Shown: positions 26,959-38,744 of the stretch, one piece after another
How the letters are laid out: each line of letters opens with the position of its first letter
Position numbering within the stretch: the stretch's first letter is position 1
From: Trichomonas vaginalis G3
Taxonomy: Eukaryota > Parabasalia > Trichomonadida > Trichomonadidae
Direction of reading: 5' to 3'
Assembly (NCBI RefSeq): GCF_026262505.1
Contig: NC_067206.1
Coordinates: forward strand, 11,985,507 to 12,049,506
Length of the DNA stretch: 64,000 nucleotides
Translations under genes and position numbers: made by a program
The notes under the pieces: model-generated
Seen by the model: the letters and a program-made list of their open reading frames with translations, nothing else
What the model was told of the DNA's origin: nothing
Databases searched by the model: none

Positions 26959-28275
26959 TTATTTTGTGCAGAGAGATTGTAGAGCTTGCGCCCATTGGTT
27001 GCAAATCGACTCTTTTTCGAAGGCTATTTCATATTTCTTTTCGCCCTGAGATGGATCAATTCGTATTTTATAGTATCCTTTATGAGAAAGAGCTGGAGAA
27101 ATAATTGTATTATCTTGGATGATAACTAGCCCACTTATTGTAAGGCTCTCAGGAGATTCGCGCCAGATGATACAGCGCGCGGAAGAAAAGAATTCGAAAT
27201 ATCGCTTCTGCCACTTGCTGTGGCCAATTCCTCCTTTCTTAACACCCCATTCATGCAACAGTTTTGGAGCAAGAACAATTGATGCACCTCTGTTTCTCAT
27301 CAAAGTAGAATTAGGAGTATTTTCACTTTTAGTGTCAATTTTGATTCTTTTCGTATTATGTGCTATTGTTTGATTGAATTTCTCAAATGGAGACTTCTTA
27401 AGACACATCTTTGAAAGATTATCAGCTTCATGGACAATTGAAAATGGCTGAGCTCCAGGAGGCAAAATCAATGATTGTTTCTTATATGGAACATATTCTG
27501 GTATCGATTCTTTCTTAATAACATCTGTCGGGGACTTGCAAAATCGGATAATTTGGTTTTCAAAAGCGAATTTCTCGCATAATGCAGGATATGATTTCTT
27601 AGAATGGGATTGTAGCAAGATGTTAAGCTCTTTATCCATCAAGAATAGTGTCAGAGTCTCTGTTGGAATGTATTGAAGCAATGTAGAGTTCTTTTTGCAT
27701 ATATTCTTCAGTCGATTCACTGCAACTTTGTTAGTTTGATCTCTTTTAAGGATTCTTACAATAATATCTGCTGTTTCTTTGGGACTTTTGGACAATTGGT
27801 TAAAAATATGATCCATTTGTGTCATTAAGAAGTCCTCGCATATTTTAAATTCAACAAATACTAATAAATCTTTAATACTTAGCTGTGAAAATGGAGAATC
27901 TTTTCCTGAGATGATCGACTTAATAAAATCTGAGTAATACTCTACTCTGAATATGTCAAGAGATAAAAAGAATGCATATCGATCGGAGTTGCATTCCTTG
28001 CAACATTCCAGACAAAAAAGAACTAATTCAAGTTTTGCTTTCTTAGAAAGCTGGTCAATAAAGAGTCTGGCGTATCTAAGTATTGCTTCTGTAATAGAAA
28101 GATGTGCGATTTCTAAATAATCGAGGTCGAAAAAGATATGAATTAATGATTTGCTGTATTTATGAAAGTTATTAAGTGTTTCGCATGGATTTGTCTCTAA
28201 ATCTGAGTTAAACATCCTAATACCGCGTAGGCATTTCTGATAATTAGGAGAATCAAGTAAAGCTGAGTAATCCAT
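26959..28275 (-). CDS. PH-domain protein
   Basis: A 438-residue protein. Residues about 1-220 are all-helical. A basic linker (250-330) follows, with many Lys/Pro and an MRNRGASIVLA segment. The C-terminus (about 335-437) is a pleckstrin homology domain: GVKKGGIGHSKWQKRYFEFF, a strand SSARCIIWRE, and the closing helix NQWAQALQSL with the invariant Trp. It probably binds phosphoinositides on membranes or a protein partner. Its ATG lies 229 bases from the Maverick end, so the element inserted just upstream of this gene. Confidence 0.85.
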   Translation of the reverse strand: MDYSALLDSPNYQKCLRGIRMFNSDLETNPCETLNNFHKYSKSLIHIFFDLDYLEIAHLSITEAILRYARLFIDQLSKKAKLELVLFCLECCKECNSDRYAFFLSLDIFRVEYYSDFIKSIISGKDSPFSQLSIKDLLVFVEFKICEDFLMTQMDHIFNQLSKSPKETADIIVRILKRDQTNKVAVNRLKNICKKNSTLLQYIPTETLTLFLMDKELNILLQSHSKKSYPALCEKFAFENQIIRFCKSPTDVIKKESIPEYVPYKKQSLILPPGAQPFSIVHEADNLSKMCLKKSPFEKFNQTIAHNTKRIKIDTKSENTPNSTLMRNRGASIVLAPKLLHEWGVKKGGIGHSKWQKRYFEFFSSARCIIWRESPESLTISGLVIIQDNTIISPALSHKGYYKIRIDPSQGEKKYEIAFEKESICNQWAQALQSLCTK

Positions 28276-28498
28276 TTTTGAAAGATTACAATTTTCAATG
28301 AACCTCTTAAAATATGTATAAAATTTATCTTTATGTCTTATAAGGAATCATGCAAGCTAGCGATTCATCACTTCAAGAAATAATTGATTTGAAAAACATA
28401 AAATCTAATAAAAATTCGCGAATTATTTTGTGATATTCCAATCATACTGTTCATTTCTTGTTTCAAATCAATTTTATATTTTTGAATAAAATGGGATG

Positions 28499-28504
28499 AA
28501 AATT
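28499..28504. repeat. Target-site duplication AAAATT, left
   Basis: Identical to the six bases at 47825-47830. A 6-bp duplication is the hallmark of Maverick/Polinton integration. Confidence 0.92.
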
Positions 28505-29028
28505 AGTAGTATATGTGGAAGGGTTTAGTGACTTTTTTTGTCAACGTAAGAATTCATACAATATCGAGCGATTTTGTATCATTTTTTTTAACATATGAAG
28601 TAAAAAATGTATGATTCTTACGTTTTTTAAGTCATGAATTCATAAGAAAGCGCGACATTATTAAATAAATTAGTAATAAATATTATATACTAAACACATT
28701 TTAAAATAATTTATTTTTTTATCTTTTATAAAAGAAGCTATATATAGATGATGTCAGATATTCCGCGATTAATTAAACATTGTTTAAATCCTGAATGGGT
28801 TAAACTTTAATTTAAAAATGAAGATTGTGAATTATTAAATGAATATGAAAGCCAAAATAAGCTAATGAGGTATAAATATAATGATAAAGAATATTTAATT
28901 TCATGGAATCAATGGAGTCATAATCAAAGACCTCATAAACGAGTAAAAGAAATTGAAAATAAACTTCTTACGAAAAATTAAAACTTAGTTATGTTTATTA
29001 TTTTATTTTTTATTTTGTATGAAATGAG
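28505..29028 (+). repeat. Left terminal inverted repeat of the Maverick
   Basis: About 524 bases, reading inward. The outer ~130 bases match the right arm at about 95%, and the inner ~330 bases (from 28698) are almost identical to it. A short stretch in between (about 28640-28697) is unrelated to the right arm. The arm contains the counterpart of the 77-codon gene found at 46935-47168 and ends just after the ATG of the next gene inward. Confidence 0.9.
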
Positions 29029-30130
29029 CGTCAAAACTAACAACGTTAAAAAATTAGGATTCACAAACGAGGAAATAAAGGATATATTAGAGGAGGTGGG
29101 TTATGAAGTTGATAAATATTATTTAAGAAATTGTAAAAAATTCGCGGAGTTATTAAATGATTTAGATTATGATGGAAAAATGAATAAAGATGATGTTATA
29201 AATTTCTTATATCCCACATCTGAAGAAGAAAAACCTAAAGAACCTGATGTTTTCCCTGAATATTATGAAGAACGGATTAAAGATGATGAATACAATGAAA
29301 TTGAAAGACTGAAAAAAATAAGAGATGAAATAGATGAAAAAATTAAGGAATTAAGAGAAGTTGAAAAATATAATGAAAATGAAGTAGAGGGTTTAATGAA
29401 TATCCCAGCTTCAGAATCAGAAGTACAGAAATCTCATGAAGAAAGATATAAAAATTATGTCTCAGAATCAACACAAAATTTATTAGATGGTGAAATAGAC
29501 GAAACACTTTCAGAAGAAGGTACTAAATTTATTCGTAAACATAAGTTACAATTTATTGATAATGAAGAATACCCTTGTATCTTATTTTCACCACCTTTAG
29601 ATTCCGAAAAATTCAAAAAAGCTCTTAAAAACGTGACATATGCAACTAATACGATTAAGAAAGAAGATCATGATATTTACACAAATTATTATTTAAATAA
29701 ATGCACAGGTGTTGATAAAGTTTTTGATTTATTAGATAAAATATCAAAAGAAACCATTGGAACCTATAAAATTTTGTGTGATTGTGGTTTCATTATTGAA
29801 GATACCAATAATGTTTCATATGAAAGAACAGCACCGAAGGAAGACGAAGTGGAAAGGTCTATACCATTCGTTATTAAGAATATAAAAGATATGAAAACGT
29901 ATAAGCATTATATTTATTCATTTATTTCAGAAAAAATGGAAGCAACCCATAAAACATCTTCTCATCATTTTATAGCTATTCATACATTCCTTTTCAAAGT
30001 TGTGAAATTAAATAAGACAGGAATTAGATTTAATGTATCAGGGTACGCATTCTTGAGTAAATTAAAATGTATTCGTCACGTCGCAGATGATAAAAATTTA
30101 TGTGTTCTTAATTCATTTTATGGGCTTTAA
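28991..30130 (+). CDS. Maverick-encoded unknown protein next to the left arm
   Basis: A frame of 379 residues from the first ATG, or 368 from the ATG at 29024 that begins MSVKTNN; the latter sits at the arm edge and is the likelier start. An N-terminal EF-hand-like or helical segment (FTNEEIKDILEEVGYEVDK, DLDYDGKMNKDDVINFL) is followed by a Lys/Glu-rich coiled coil and a folded C-terminal half of unknown type. No homology to the standard Polinton genes is evident. The frame looks whole. Confidence 0.6.
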   Translation: MFIILFFILYEMSVKTNNVKKLGFTNEEIKDILEEVGYEVDKYYLRNCKKFAELLNDLDYDGKMNKDDVINFLYPTSEEEKPKEPDVFPEYYEERIKDDEYNEIERLKKIRDEIDEKIKELREVEKYNENEVEGLMNIPASESEVQKSHEERYKNYVSESTQNLLDGEIDETLSEEGTKFIRKHKLQFIDNEEYPCILFSPPLDSEKFKKALKNVTYATNTIKKEDHDIYTNYYLNKCTGVDKVFDLLDKISKETIGTYKILCDCGFIIEDTNNVSYERTAPKEDEVERSIPFVIKNIKDMKTYKHYIYSFISEKMEATHKTSSHHFIAIHTFLFKVVKLNKTGIRFNVSGYAFLSKLKCIRHVADDKNLCVLNSFYGL

Positions 30131-30180
30131 AAAATAAACTTTATTTTTATTTATTTTTTAATTTTTTATTCTTACATAAA

Positions 30181-33100
30181 TGAACAAAAACGGAACAGCT
30201 AAAATGAATGATAATCAAATTAGAGCAGAAGGTAGAAGGTTATTTAAACGCTTCTATAACATTCTGATGGTGTTAATCCTAAAACTCGTAGAAGCTATTT
30301 AAATGAAGCAATAGATGCATATGACGGGTTTGACATTTCATCAGAAAGTGAGAGATTAGCGAGAATGTTAAATGTTAATATTGATTTCTATTATTGTGAT
30401 CCTCAACCAGAAGACGTGGACATAAATAAGGTAGACTTTCCATTAGTGGAATCAATAATGATAGATCCAGAATTTGAAACAGTAAATATTTTATTAACAC
30501 AGAGTCCATGTGGAAAACTTCACGCTGATAGAATAACAGACGTTGAAGCACTCACTGGCTATAAAGTTTGTCCATATTGTAAAGAAGAAGTTTATTCTAT
30601 CCGTGATGATCCAGAAAGGAAAAACCAAAGAAGATTTTTAAAGCATTGTGAGAAATGTAAAGAAAATAATGGAAGATTAATTCAAGACGTTCAGTTGCAA
30701 AAGACACAGCAACCATATGCACCACATATTACGAAACAGAAGATGTATCAGTGGTTATTAGCTCACAACTTGCAGAAATATTATAAACCGACAAGATATT
30801 ATATTACTTTTGACTTTGAAACATTAGAGACTAAAGAAGAATTACAACTTTCTGAGTGTGCAACTTTGAATGCTTACTTAAAACCATTCATGGTATCATC
30901 AACGGTTAAATTAAACGATAAAACATATACGAGGAATTTTTGCTTAACTTCGAGTGATTCTTTTATTTCTGATTGGATTGAGTTTTTATTTTCAACCTGT
31001 TCATTAGTTGTTGAATCAAATATGAGTCAATACAATGAATTATTGAAGTCGCAAACGGCGGGGACTTTGTCTCATATATTAAATGAAAAACAGAAGGAAG
31101 CATTTAAAGAACTTCTAGATGAGGAATTCAATAAAGTGAATATCATAGGTTTTAATTCGGGAAAGTTTGATTTAAATTTAATTCTTCGTGATTTAAACAC
31201 TGCAAAATGGAAAATAAAATCAATGCTGGGTTCATCTTCACAATTTAAGCAAATCATTGTAAAGAAAACAAACGTTCCATATGAATTGAGATTTATTGAC
31301 ATCAGAAATTATATAGCGGGTGGGACATTAGACCAATTCACTCAAGATTTCGGAAACAATAAATCACGTGTTAAATCCTTTTTCCCTTATCAATTCATCA
31401 CATGGGAAAATTACGAAGAAGAATTATATAAAGAGGAACCATTCACGAAAGATTCATTTTATTCAGCATTAACCCAAGAAACTATATCAGATAGTGATTA
31501 TCAAATATATCTCAATGATGCTAAAAATTTTAAGAATAGATTAGAATATTTTATTCATTATTGCAATAAAGATGTTGAAATTATGATTGACCCAATCGAT
31601 AAAATTATTGAAGAAACATTTGTTTATAAAATATGACACGCTTCATAATCTTTCTTTATCATCGAATGCTTCAATGATTCGTTACGCTTTAGCATATAAA
31701 GACTTTAATCCTAATGAAAAATATCCTGAGGAAGAGATAGAATCAAGTTTTGAATTAACGAAAAAGTATTGGAAATATAAAATTGAATCATATAAGAAAC
31801 AAGATGAAAAAGCAGAAAGGGATACTAAAAATAATGTTTCAATGGATGATTTTCAATACTATCACGATTTAATCCTTTCATCTAAATGCAAAATGTGTGG
31901 TAAAGCGTTTACATATGCAAATAAACCAACATTGGATAGAATCGATAATGAAAAACCACATACCAAAGAAAATTGTCAGTTAATGTGTTGTTATTGCAAT
32001 GTCGTAAAATCAAATAAAGATGAAGATGTTCAACGTTTAAGAATCAATTTAAGAAATTATGCATTAAAAAATAATTTACCAATGACTTTAGATTCAGTTG
32101 AAGCTTATCACATTCTCCGTAATGGAATTACTGGTGGTTTATCAAATGTTCAACATAGAGTAAATCTTAAAGGAATCACGCACATTAATAAACTTGCATA
32201 TAATCCAGAAACTAAAACTGTATCAAATGAGGACACCACCAACATTATGACTCATTTCGTTGGTGTTGATTTTAATTCATTATATCCTTCATCATTTTCA
32301 TCTAATCTCATGATTTCATTCAATATACTGACCATAAAATGTATATGCCGGGAAGATTGAATGGTGTTATCATTTGTGATACAGCAACAAAGAAAGCAAA
32401 AGCACTGGGAATAATTAAGAAGAAAAATACTTTATTCGTGGCTGAAGTAAAGGGTCACATTGATGAAAAATACATTAATGATTACATAAACTTTTTACCG
32501 ATAATAAGAAACTTAGATATTATCACAGATGAAAAAACAATTGGCAGTTTTATGTATAATTACATGAAATCAAACAATCTACCGGTTGACCAGAAACAGA
32601 GGAAATTAACTCAGTTAGCATCAACACACAACCAATATCAACCATTTTCTTCTTATTATCTTTGGTATCTAATAGACAGATTTCATTTTATCATTGATGA
32701 CATTCAATCAATTTTAACATTTACTAAAAACACTTGTTTTAATGAATTTGCGAACAAATTTATGAACGAAAGACAAAAGGCTGAATTAGAAGGAAATAAA
32801 GGAAAAGTTTATTTTGCAAGATTTCACTTAATGGATCATATGGTTACGATGCAATGAATACACAAAATTACGCAAAGACTAAAATAATGAATGCACAGAA
32901 GGCACGCGTTGCATGTATGTCAAATAAGTTTAAAAACATAAGAGAAATAGGTGAAGATACATATCAAGTGATGCTTAAAGATAGATTTTATAGATGTGAT
33001 ACATGTTTACAAGAGGCATTCTTCACTTTAGATAATGCTAAATACTGGTATTTGGTTTTCATTTATGATTTTATGTATAAATGCTTGAATGTTAATCGTT

Positions 33101-33434
33101 TTCATTTCATTGAAGGTGATACTGATTCATCTTATTGGGCAATCGCTGGCGACCCAAATCTTCCTAACACTCAAGCATTTCAAGCAATTGTTACCGATAA
33201 ACAATTTTATGATAAAAACATTTTCAAATTCGCACCATTTGATTTCTTCTGTTTTGATGAGAAATTTAAACCTAAATTAAAGAATAAAGCTGAAGAAAAA
33301 GCACATGAGAAGAAGTTATTGGGTTAGCAATTGAGAAACAAGGTGATAACATGGTTGCTTTATGCCCCAAGTGTTATACATCATTCAACGGTTCAATTGA
33401 TGGAAGTGATTTTAAAAAGATTGCACAAAAATGA
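30181..33434 (+). pseudogene. polB: Maverick family B DNA polymerase with HNH-like insert, fossil
   Basis: This is the protein-primed type of family B polymerase, which replicates Polintons. The exonuclease signatures are TFDFETLE, GFNSGKFDLNLIL and YCNKDVEIM. The polymerase signatures are DFNSLYPSSF (motif A) and GDTDSSYW (motif C). Between exonuclease and polymerase lies a zinc motif of the HNH endonuclease type (CKMCGK ... LDRIDN ... CCYCN). The gene is broken in several places, about four or five, and is treated as a fossil. The polymerase is followed by the integrase on the same strand. Confidence 0.9.
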
Positions 33435-33769
33435 AAGGTGTTAGTTTACGACAAAATAAACAATTAACACCTAAAAATATTTGGATATAATAAATGATAA
33501 AGTGATATTTGATGGTCAGAATATTAATTTACAACTTAAAAACGGGTCAATGACTCGCCTTAACAATCGGTAAGACTGCATTAACAGGAGCACACACAAG
33601 GCTGTATGTTGTGAAAATGGATGTTGTATGCCATTTATTTAATAACAATTTAAAATTTTATTTTTTAATAAAATGCCACAGAAGAGACAAAAGGAACCGT
33701 AAATAATGGTTTTGATACTATGATTCAAAGAGGTGGGCACCCTTAAACATTTATTTTATTTTTATATAA

Positions 33770-35110
33770 ATGGATAACACAGATTTAAAAAATTTAATTG
33801 ATGATTTAGTACTTAATCAAAATTTTCTTAATTATTATGAATTAAAATCATATCTCCAAAAACATAATAACAATATAACGGGTGATGATATGGATTATTA
33901 TTATCCATATTATAAAAATGAAATTTTGAAATATCATGATAAAATAATTTCTAAAATTAAAGACAAAATTAAAAATAATGAATATACAAAGGAAAAAACT
34001 AAATCACAACTTAAACAATTGAAAGATTTCAAAAATAAAGTATTAACAGAAGAAGATATTGATGAATTATATAAATTATATAATCATGAGCCGCAAAACA
34101 CCCAGGTCCTTCAGACCATAAATGAAGCACAAGCTTTAATTTATGATTCATTAGTTAAACCATATTCAGCCCGACTTTTAAATGAAGATCAACTTTTGGA
34201 ATTCATCCTTCAACATAAACTCGAAGCGGGAAAGTATATCAAACCTTTATATACAGCATATTTAAAACAAATGAATAGAATACATCCAGAATTAATGAAG
34301 GGGGGAATGAAATCCAAAATCAAAGCAGATAAAATTAAACCACTTGCAACACCAAAACCTCCAACGACAGTACCTCCTCCTCCTTCAGTTAATCCTTCAT
34401 CATTCACTTTATTATATCCATTTCAAACATTAAAGAAGCAAAAAGATTTTAAAAAGGATTTCAAGATATTAAATAAACCAATTGACCCGAAAATTCAACC
34501 GTTAAAGGAAAAATTTAGTCGCCTTTCATTTGCTCCATATCCATATTCATACGAAATCGATCATCTGGAATATTCAAAAGGAAACGTTACTTATTTATTT
34601 GCCATTAACATTAACACTAGATATTTATATTGCATTCCAGTGAAAGGGAAAACAGAACAGGAAACAAGAAGAGCTATACAATACTTACTAGATCATGAAA
34701 GAGTAGATAATATCAGGGGTGATGGTGATAAAGGATTTCAGGCAGCTATGGCTCATTATTTCCCACAAATTAATTTTTTCTTTTCATCCTCTCCATATAC
34801 GTTTCATAATAAAATAGTTGATGCGGTAATGAGAACTCTTAGAGATGCGTTAGGGGTTAACGGTCAGATATACTGGGATGGAAATCATGACTCCATCATA
34901 CAACAGTTAGTATATTATTACAATAATACATGGCATAGAACTATAAACATGAAACCAGTGGAAATGAAAAATGATATTTCAAAAGAATGGGAATATATTA
35001 GAAAGCAAATGGAAAGGTTAAATGATGTTAAACGTGAACAAATTAATTCGGGGCTCATGAATTTTAAACAAGGGATAAAGTTTGATTCATCTCGATTATG
35101 GAAAAACTGA
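33770..35110 (+). CDS. Maverick integrase (retroviral-type rve)
   Basis: A 446-residue frame that looks whole. A charged N-terminal helical region of ~180 residues is followed by a proline-rich linker (PKPPTTVPPPP). The catalytic core starts at about 255, with YEIDHLEYSKG, strands of an RNase-H fold, RGDGDKGFQAAM and the long helix NKIVDAVMRTLRDAL, ending YYNNTWHRTINMKP. This is the c-integrase of Polintons, responsible for the 6-bp target duplication. It is not part of a retrotransposon, because the surrounding genes are polymerase B, ATPase and capsid. Confidence 0.9.
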   Translation: MDNTDLKNLIDDLVLNQNFLNYYELKSYLQKHNNNITGDDMDYYYPYYKNEILKYHDKIISKIKDKIKNNEYTKEKTKSQLKQLKDFKNKVLTEEDIDELYKLYNHEPQNTQVLQTINEAQALIYDSLVKPYSARLLNEDQLLEFILQHKLEAGKYIKPLYTAYLKQMNRIHPELMKGGMKSKIKADKIKPLATPKPPTTVPPPPSVNPSSFTLLYPFQTLKKQKDFKKDFKILNKPIDPKIQPLKEKFSRLSFAPYPYSYEIDHLEYSKGNVTYLFAININTRYLYCIPVKGKTEQETRRAIQYLLDHERVDNIRGDGDKGFQAAMAHYFPQINFFFSSSPYTFHNKIVDAVMRTLRDALGVNGQIYWDGNHDSIIQQLVYYYNNTWHRTINMKPVEMKNDISKEWEYIRKQMERLNDVKREQINSGLMNFKQGIKFDSSRLWKN

Positions 35111-35278
35111 TAAATCAATGACAAAAAGAAGACGAAGATTTGACACAATAGCTGAATTTGTTAGATATATTAACGGCAATGCATTAGTTGAAGTTGACAA
35201 TAAATTAATAGAAATTCCGATTTATTTTATTACTCCATTATATTTAAATAATATTTAATTTTTTTTATTTCGTAAGAA

Positions 35279-35551
35279 ATGAGTGACAACAAAGCAGCCA
35301 AGAGTCCAGACAATGAATATAAAAAGAAACTAAACAGAATTAAATCAAAAATATGCTATTACAAAAAGAAGCCGCAATGCGGTGGGGTTGAAAACGATAA
35401 AGAGAGGAAAGAAATAATCGAAAAATTAGAAACTTACCGTTCAATCCTTAAACTGAGTGAAGCAAAAATAAAAGAATTTAATAGAATAAATAAATTGATT
35501 GGAAGAGATGAATTTAATAAAGATGAATTTTTAAACTCAATCCAAATTTAA
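35279..35551 (+). CDS. Small basic Maverick protein, 90 aa
   Basis: Lys/Glu-rich helical product without recognisable domain, directly downstream of the integrase region. It may be a virion or DNA-binding protein; this is a guess from charge only. Confidence 0.45.
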   Translation: MSDNKAAKSPDNEYKKKLNRIKSKICYYKKKPQCGGVENDKERKEIIEKLETYRSILKLSEAKIKEFNRINKLIGRDEFNKDEFLNSIQI

Positions 35552-35790
35552 TTTTTATTCCTCTTCCCGAACCCTTCTAGGTTCTTCTTTCCATCATTAC
35601 TGCATAACCGCATCTTCTCGGTTTTCGTGGTTTGTTGTTTTTAATTAGTTCTTGCATCATTTTTATCATTTCCTCCCTTGTTATGATTCGTGGTAAATTT
35701 TGAGCTTGTGGGGTATCCATTTATATAAAAATAAAATTTTGTTATCAGTTATTTTATCGTTAATGTTTTAGGTTATTCAATAATTAATTA

Positions 35791-36030
35791 TTTTTGAATA
35801 ACTGAAGGTGTCACTACGTCACCATGTGTCACTCGGTTAATTAACTTCTCTGAAAAAATGAGACAACATGACATTTTGACAACACAGCAGGATTAAGGAG
35901 GAAGGCACTTATGAAGCATTTTTGAATAACTGAAGGTGTCACTACGTCACCATGTGTCACTCGGTTAATTAACTTCTCTGAAAAAATGAGACAACATGAC
36001 ATTTTGACAACACAGCAGGATTAATGCAAA
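35791..36030 (+). repeat. Tandem ~128-bp repeat, left of the helicase unit
   Basis: Two near-identical units start at 35791 and 35919 (TTTTTGAATAACTGAAGGTG ...), each containing GTGTCACTACGTCACC and TTAATTAACTTCTCTG. The same unit recurs in opposite orientation at 38416-38735, so the helicase unit sits between inverted copies. Confidence 0.9.
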
Positions 36031-36049
36031 AATAAATTCAAATCATACT

Positions 36050-38352
36050 TTATAAAGCTTCATTTACAGGTATTTCATCGTCAGTAAATGAATCCTCATT
36101 ATCGTTTGGTTCAACCTGTTTATATAATCCTTTCATTTCTTCTTTCAAAACATAACAACATGTTTGTTTACCATCTATTCTTCTCTGTTTCTTATCACAT
36201 TTATCTTTAATGCTCATTTGAAAGTTTTTGTCTTTCATGTCTGATGGTTTGCAGAATAGAGCATTTTCACACGTCATACCTGCACACAATTCATCATAAT
36301 GTGTATTTATCCATACATCTAAAGGATTTGTTGATAATTCAATTAAATCTTGTTTGGCTTCAGTCATCGGTATGATTCGTACATTAAATGATGAAAGGTC
36401 GTAATTGATAAAATATGTTAAAAGGTTATCATAAAATTCCTTTGTGCATGAATTCATCAAATTCTTGAAGTAATCAAATTGACCCTTAAATTTACCATTA
36501 ACTCTTAAAACTACGTATCTTCTGTCTCCAACTTCAATTTTGACAGGGTAGACATTATTAGTTACGAAAATGAAGTTTGCAACATTCTGAGCAGTTCTTC
36601 TGGGTTGATTCTTTTCATTAATTCTAATCTCATTATCCGTAATAATTGATTTCAAAGCGTTGAAGTTTGCGAGTCTGTCTTCACCTACATTCTTGAGTTC
36701 ATTAAGTACAAGAAACATTTTATTCTCAACCACCGAATTGAAATTACCCGTTAGCTCACTTATTTCGGTAATGTTTTTACATGAATAACCAGCGAGAAGT
36801 TCAGAAATAATGTCTGTAAATCTGTTTTTACCTGTTCCCTGAAGTCCTTTCAAAATAATTGCTGTTTCATTCTTGATTCCAGGATGTTGAATCATTGATG
36901 CAATCCAGCCGAGAAGGTATTTATACACTTCATCGTTATTATCACAAATGGCTTCTTTAATGAAATTCATAAACATCTCAATTTTTGAGTAATCTGGTTT
37001 TTCGAGAACGTTGTATTTATAACCCTGAAACGTTGAGAAAACATCTGGAGAATCAGATTTAAAGCAAACACCCTTAACGGTTAATGAAGACAATTGATTT
37101 AATAGTACGTCCCATGCTGTTATTGTTTTACCTTCTTCTTTAAATAATTTAATCATTTTGAGTGACTCTTTCATGTTTGATTGAAGAACGAATGATATTT
37201 GATTCATTTTGTCGTGTATGTTGTAATCTTTCTGAATGAAGTATTTGTTTCCACAATCTACAAAACGGATTACATGTGATAAATCCTCAATTACTTCAGA
37301 ACTGTTTTTATACTGATGATTTTCAGCCTTGCGTCTAATATCTGTTATCAAAACGAGTCATCAAGTTTTATATCAAATGTTATTTTTGGCTTACGTAATA
37401 AAGGTAAAACATATTCATCATAATATTCCTTTTGATAAAGTTTTAGAATCTTCACTAAAACAAATGGAGAAGTCATTAAATGTGCATATTTACTACGTGC
37501 TTTTTCAAAATTACTTTTTGCATTTTCAGTTAAGCTGCAGAAGTTTAAACGTTATCGTATGCTTCATTAATTAAATGATTAGGTAACGAATTTAATTGCT
37601 TGAAACAGTGTGAATAATGTAACTTCTTTTTCTAAATTCATGTTTCCACCGTCATTATGTACTTCAAAATCACTGATGCCATCAACTATGCTCTGGGCAA
37701 GTTTATCGTCAATGTTTACATCTTTGTTTTCATTCATGATAGTCTTTCTTTCGTTCTTCTGTTCAACTCTTACCTTAATATTCAAATCATTTAATATATC
37801 ATTCACTGTTCTGGTTATGGTCGAGTCGTAATTCACGAATGAATGAGTATGTATTGATTGGTTCTGTTGCATTCTTGCGAACTCTTGAATCAGCCATAAC
37901 TACTAAAGAACGCTTTGAATCATCCATAGAAGTCATGATATCGATATCATAATCATTGCAGGAATAACATTTAATCATTCTGTTCGAAACTGCATAGAAG
38001 AAATTAGTGTTGCAATAAATGTGAAGACCTCCTGAAGCAGTTTTAACGATAACATCTTTTCCGAAAGTTTTGATAATATTCTTTCTAACTGTTTCTTTAA
38101 GTTCATCATTGTAGATTTATTGATATCAACATCTATAATCATTAAATTTGAAATTTTATTTACTAATAAAGCCATACCAGTTTTCCTTCCTCTTCCTCCA
38201 TCGTGTTTGAGGTAGTTATGTAAATCAATCTTGTTTTCACCAATTCTTTCGTTGAGGGTTTTAGTTTCTGCCACAACTAATTCTCAGCTAATGAATCAAT
38301 AACTTTTTCATCAGAAACGATATAGTTGCTGTTGTTGTTTGTTGCTGTCATT
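36050..38352 (-). pseudogene. Maverick primase/SF3 helicase unit, fossil
   Basis: The C-terminal part is a D5-like superfamily 3 helicase. The Walker A segment reads LKGLQGTGKNRFTDII, Walker B VENKMFLVLNEL, motif C FIFVTNNVYP and the arginine finger region VGDRRYVVLRV. The N-terminal part has a primase-like LMIIDVDINKS acidic motif. Such primase-helicases are typical of virophages, Polinton-like viruses and large DNA viruses and are not part of the standard Polinton gene set. It lies on the minus strand against the flow of polymerase and integrase. Broken in about three places. Confidence 0.8.
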
Positions 38353-38415
38353 TATATAGGAATAAAAAAATAAAAATAATTTTAAAACTAACTTTATTTT
38401 TGGACTGCATCATAT

Positions 38416-38735
38416 TTCCAGGACTGTTGTCAAAATGTCATGTTGTCTATTTTTTCAGAGAAGTTAATTAACCGAGTGACACATGGTGACGTAGTGACCC
38501 CTCAGTTCTTAAAAATAATTAATTATTGAATAACCTGAAACCATTAACGTAAACATTAACGATAAAATTTATTTCCAGGACTGTTGTCAAAATGTCATGT
38601 TGTCTCATTTTTCAGAGAAGTTAATTAACCGAGTGACACATGGTGACGTAGTGACACCTCAGTTCTTCAAAAATAATTAATTATTGAATAACTGAAACCA
38701 TTAACGTAAACATTAACGATAAAATTTATTTCTGC
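38416..38735 (-). repeat. Tandem ~157-bp repeat, inverted relative to 35791
   Basis: Two units begin at 38416 and 38573 (TTCCAGGACTGTTGTC ...) and contain the reverse complement of the left repeat (GGTGACGTAGTGAC, CAGAGAAGTTAATTAA). Together with 35791-36030 they frame the helicase unit. Confidence 0.9.
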
Positions 38736-38744
38736 AGTTCATCC

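Noticed and set aside
33770-35110. Integrase as evidence for an LTR retrotransposon
   Set aside because: It lies between polymerase B and capsid/ATPase genes inside 6-bp duplicated Maverick borders, with no reverse transcriptase or LTRs.
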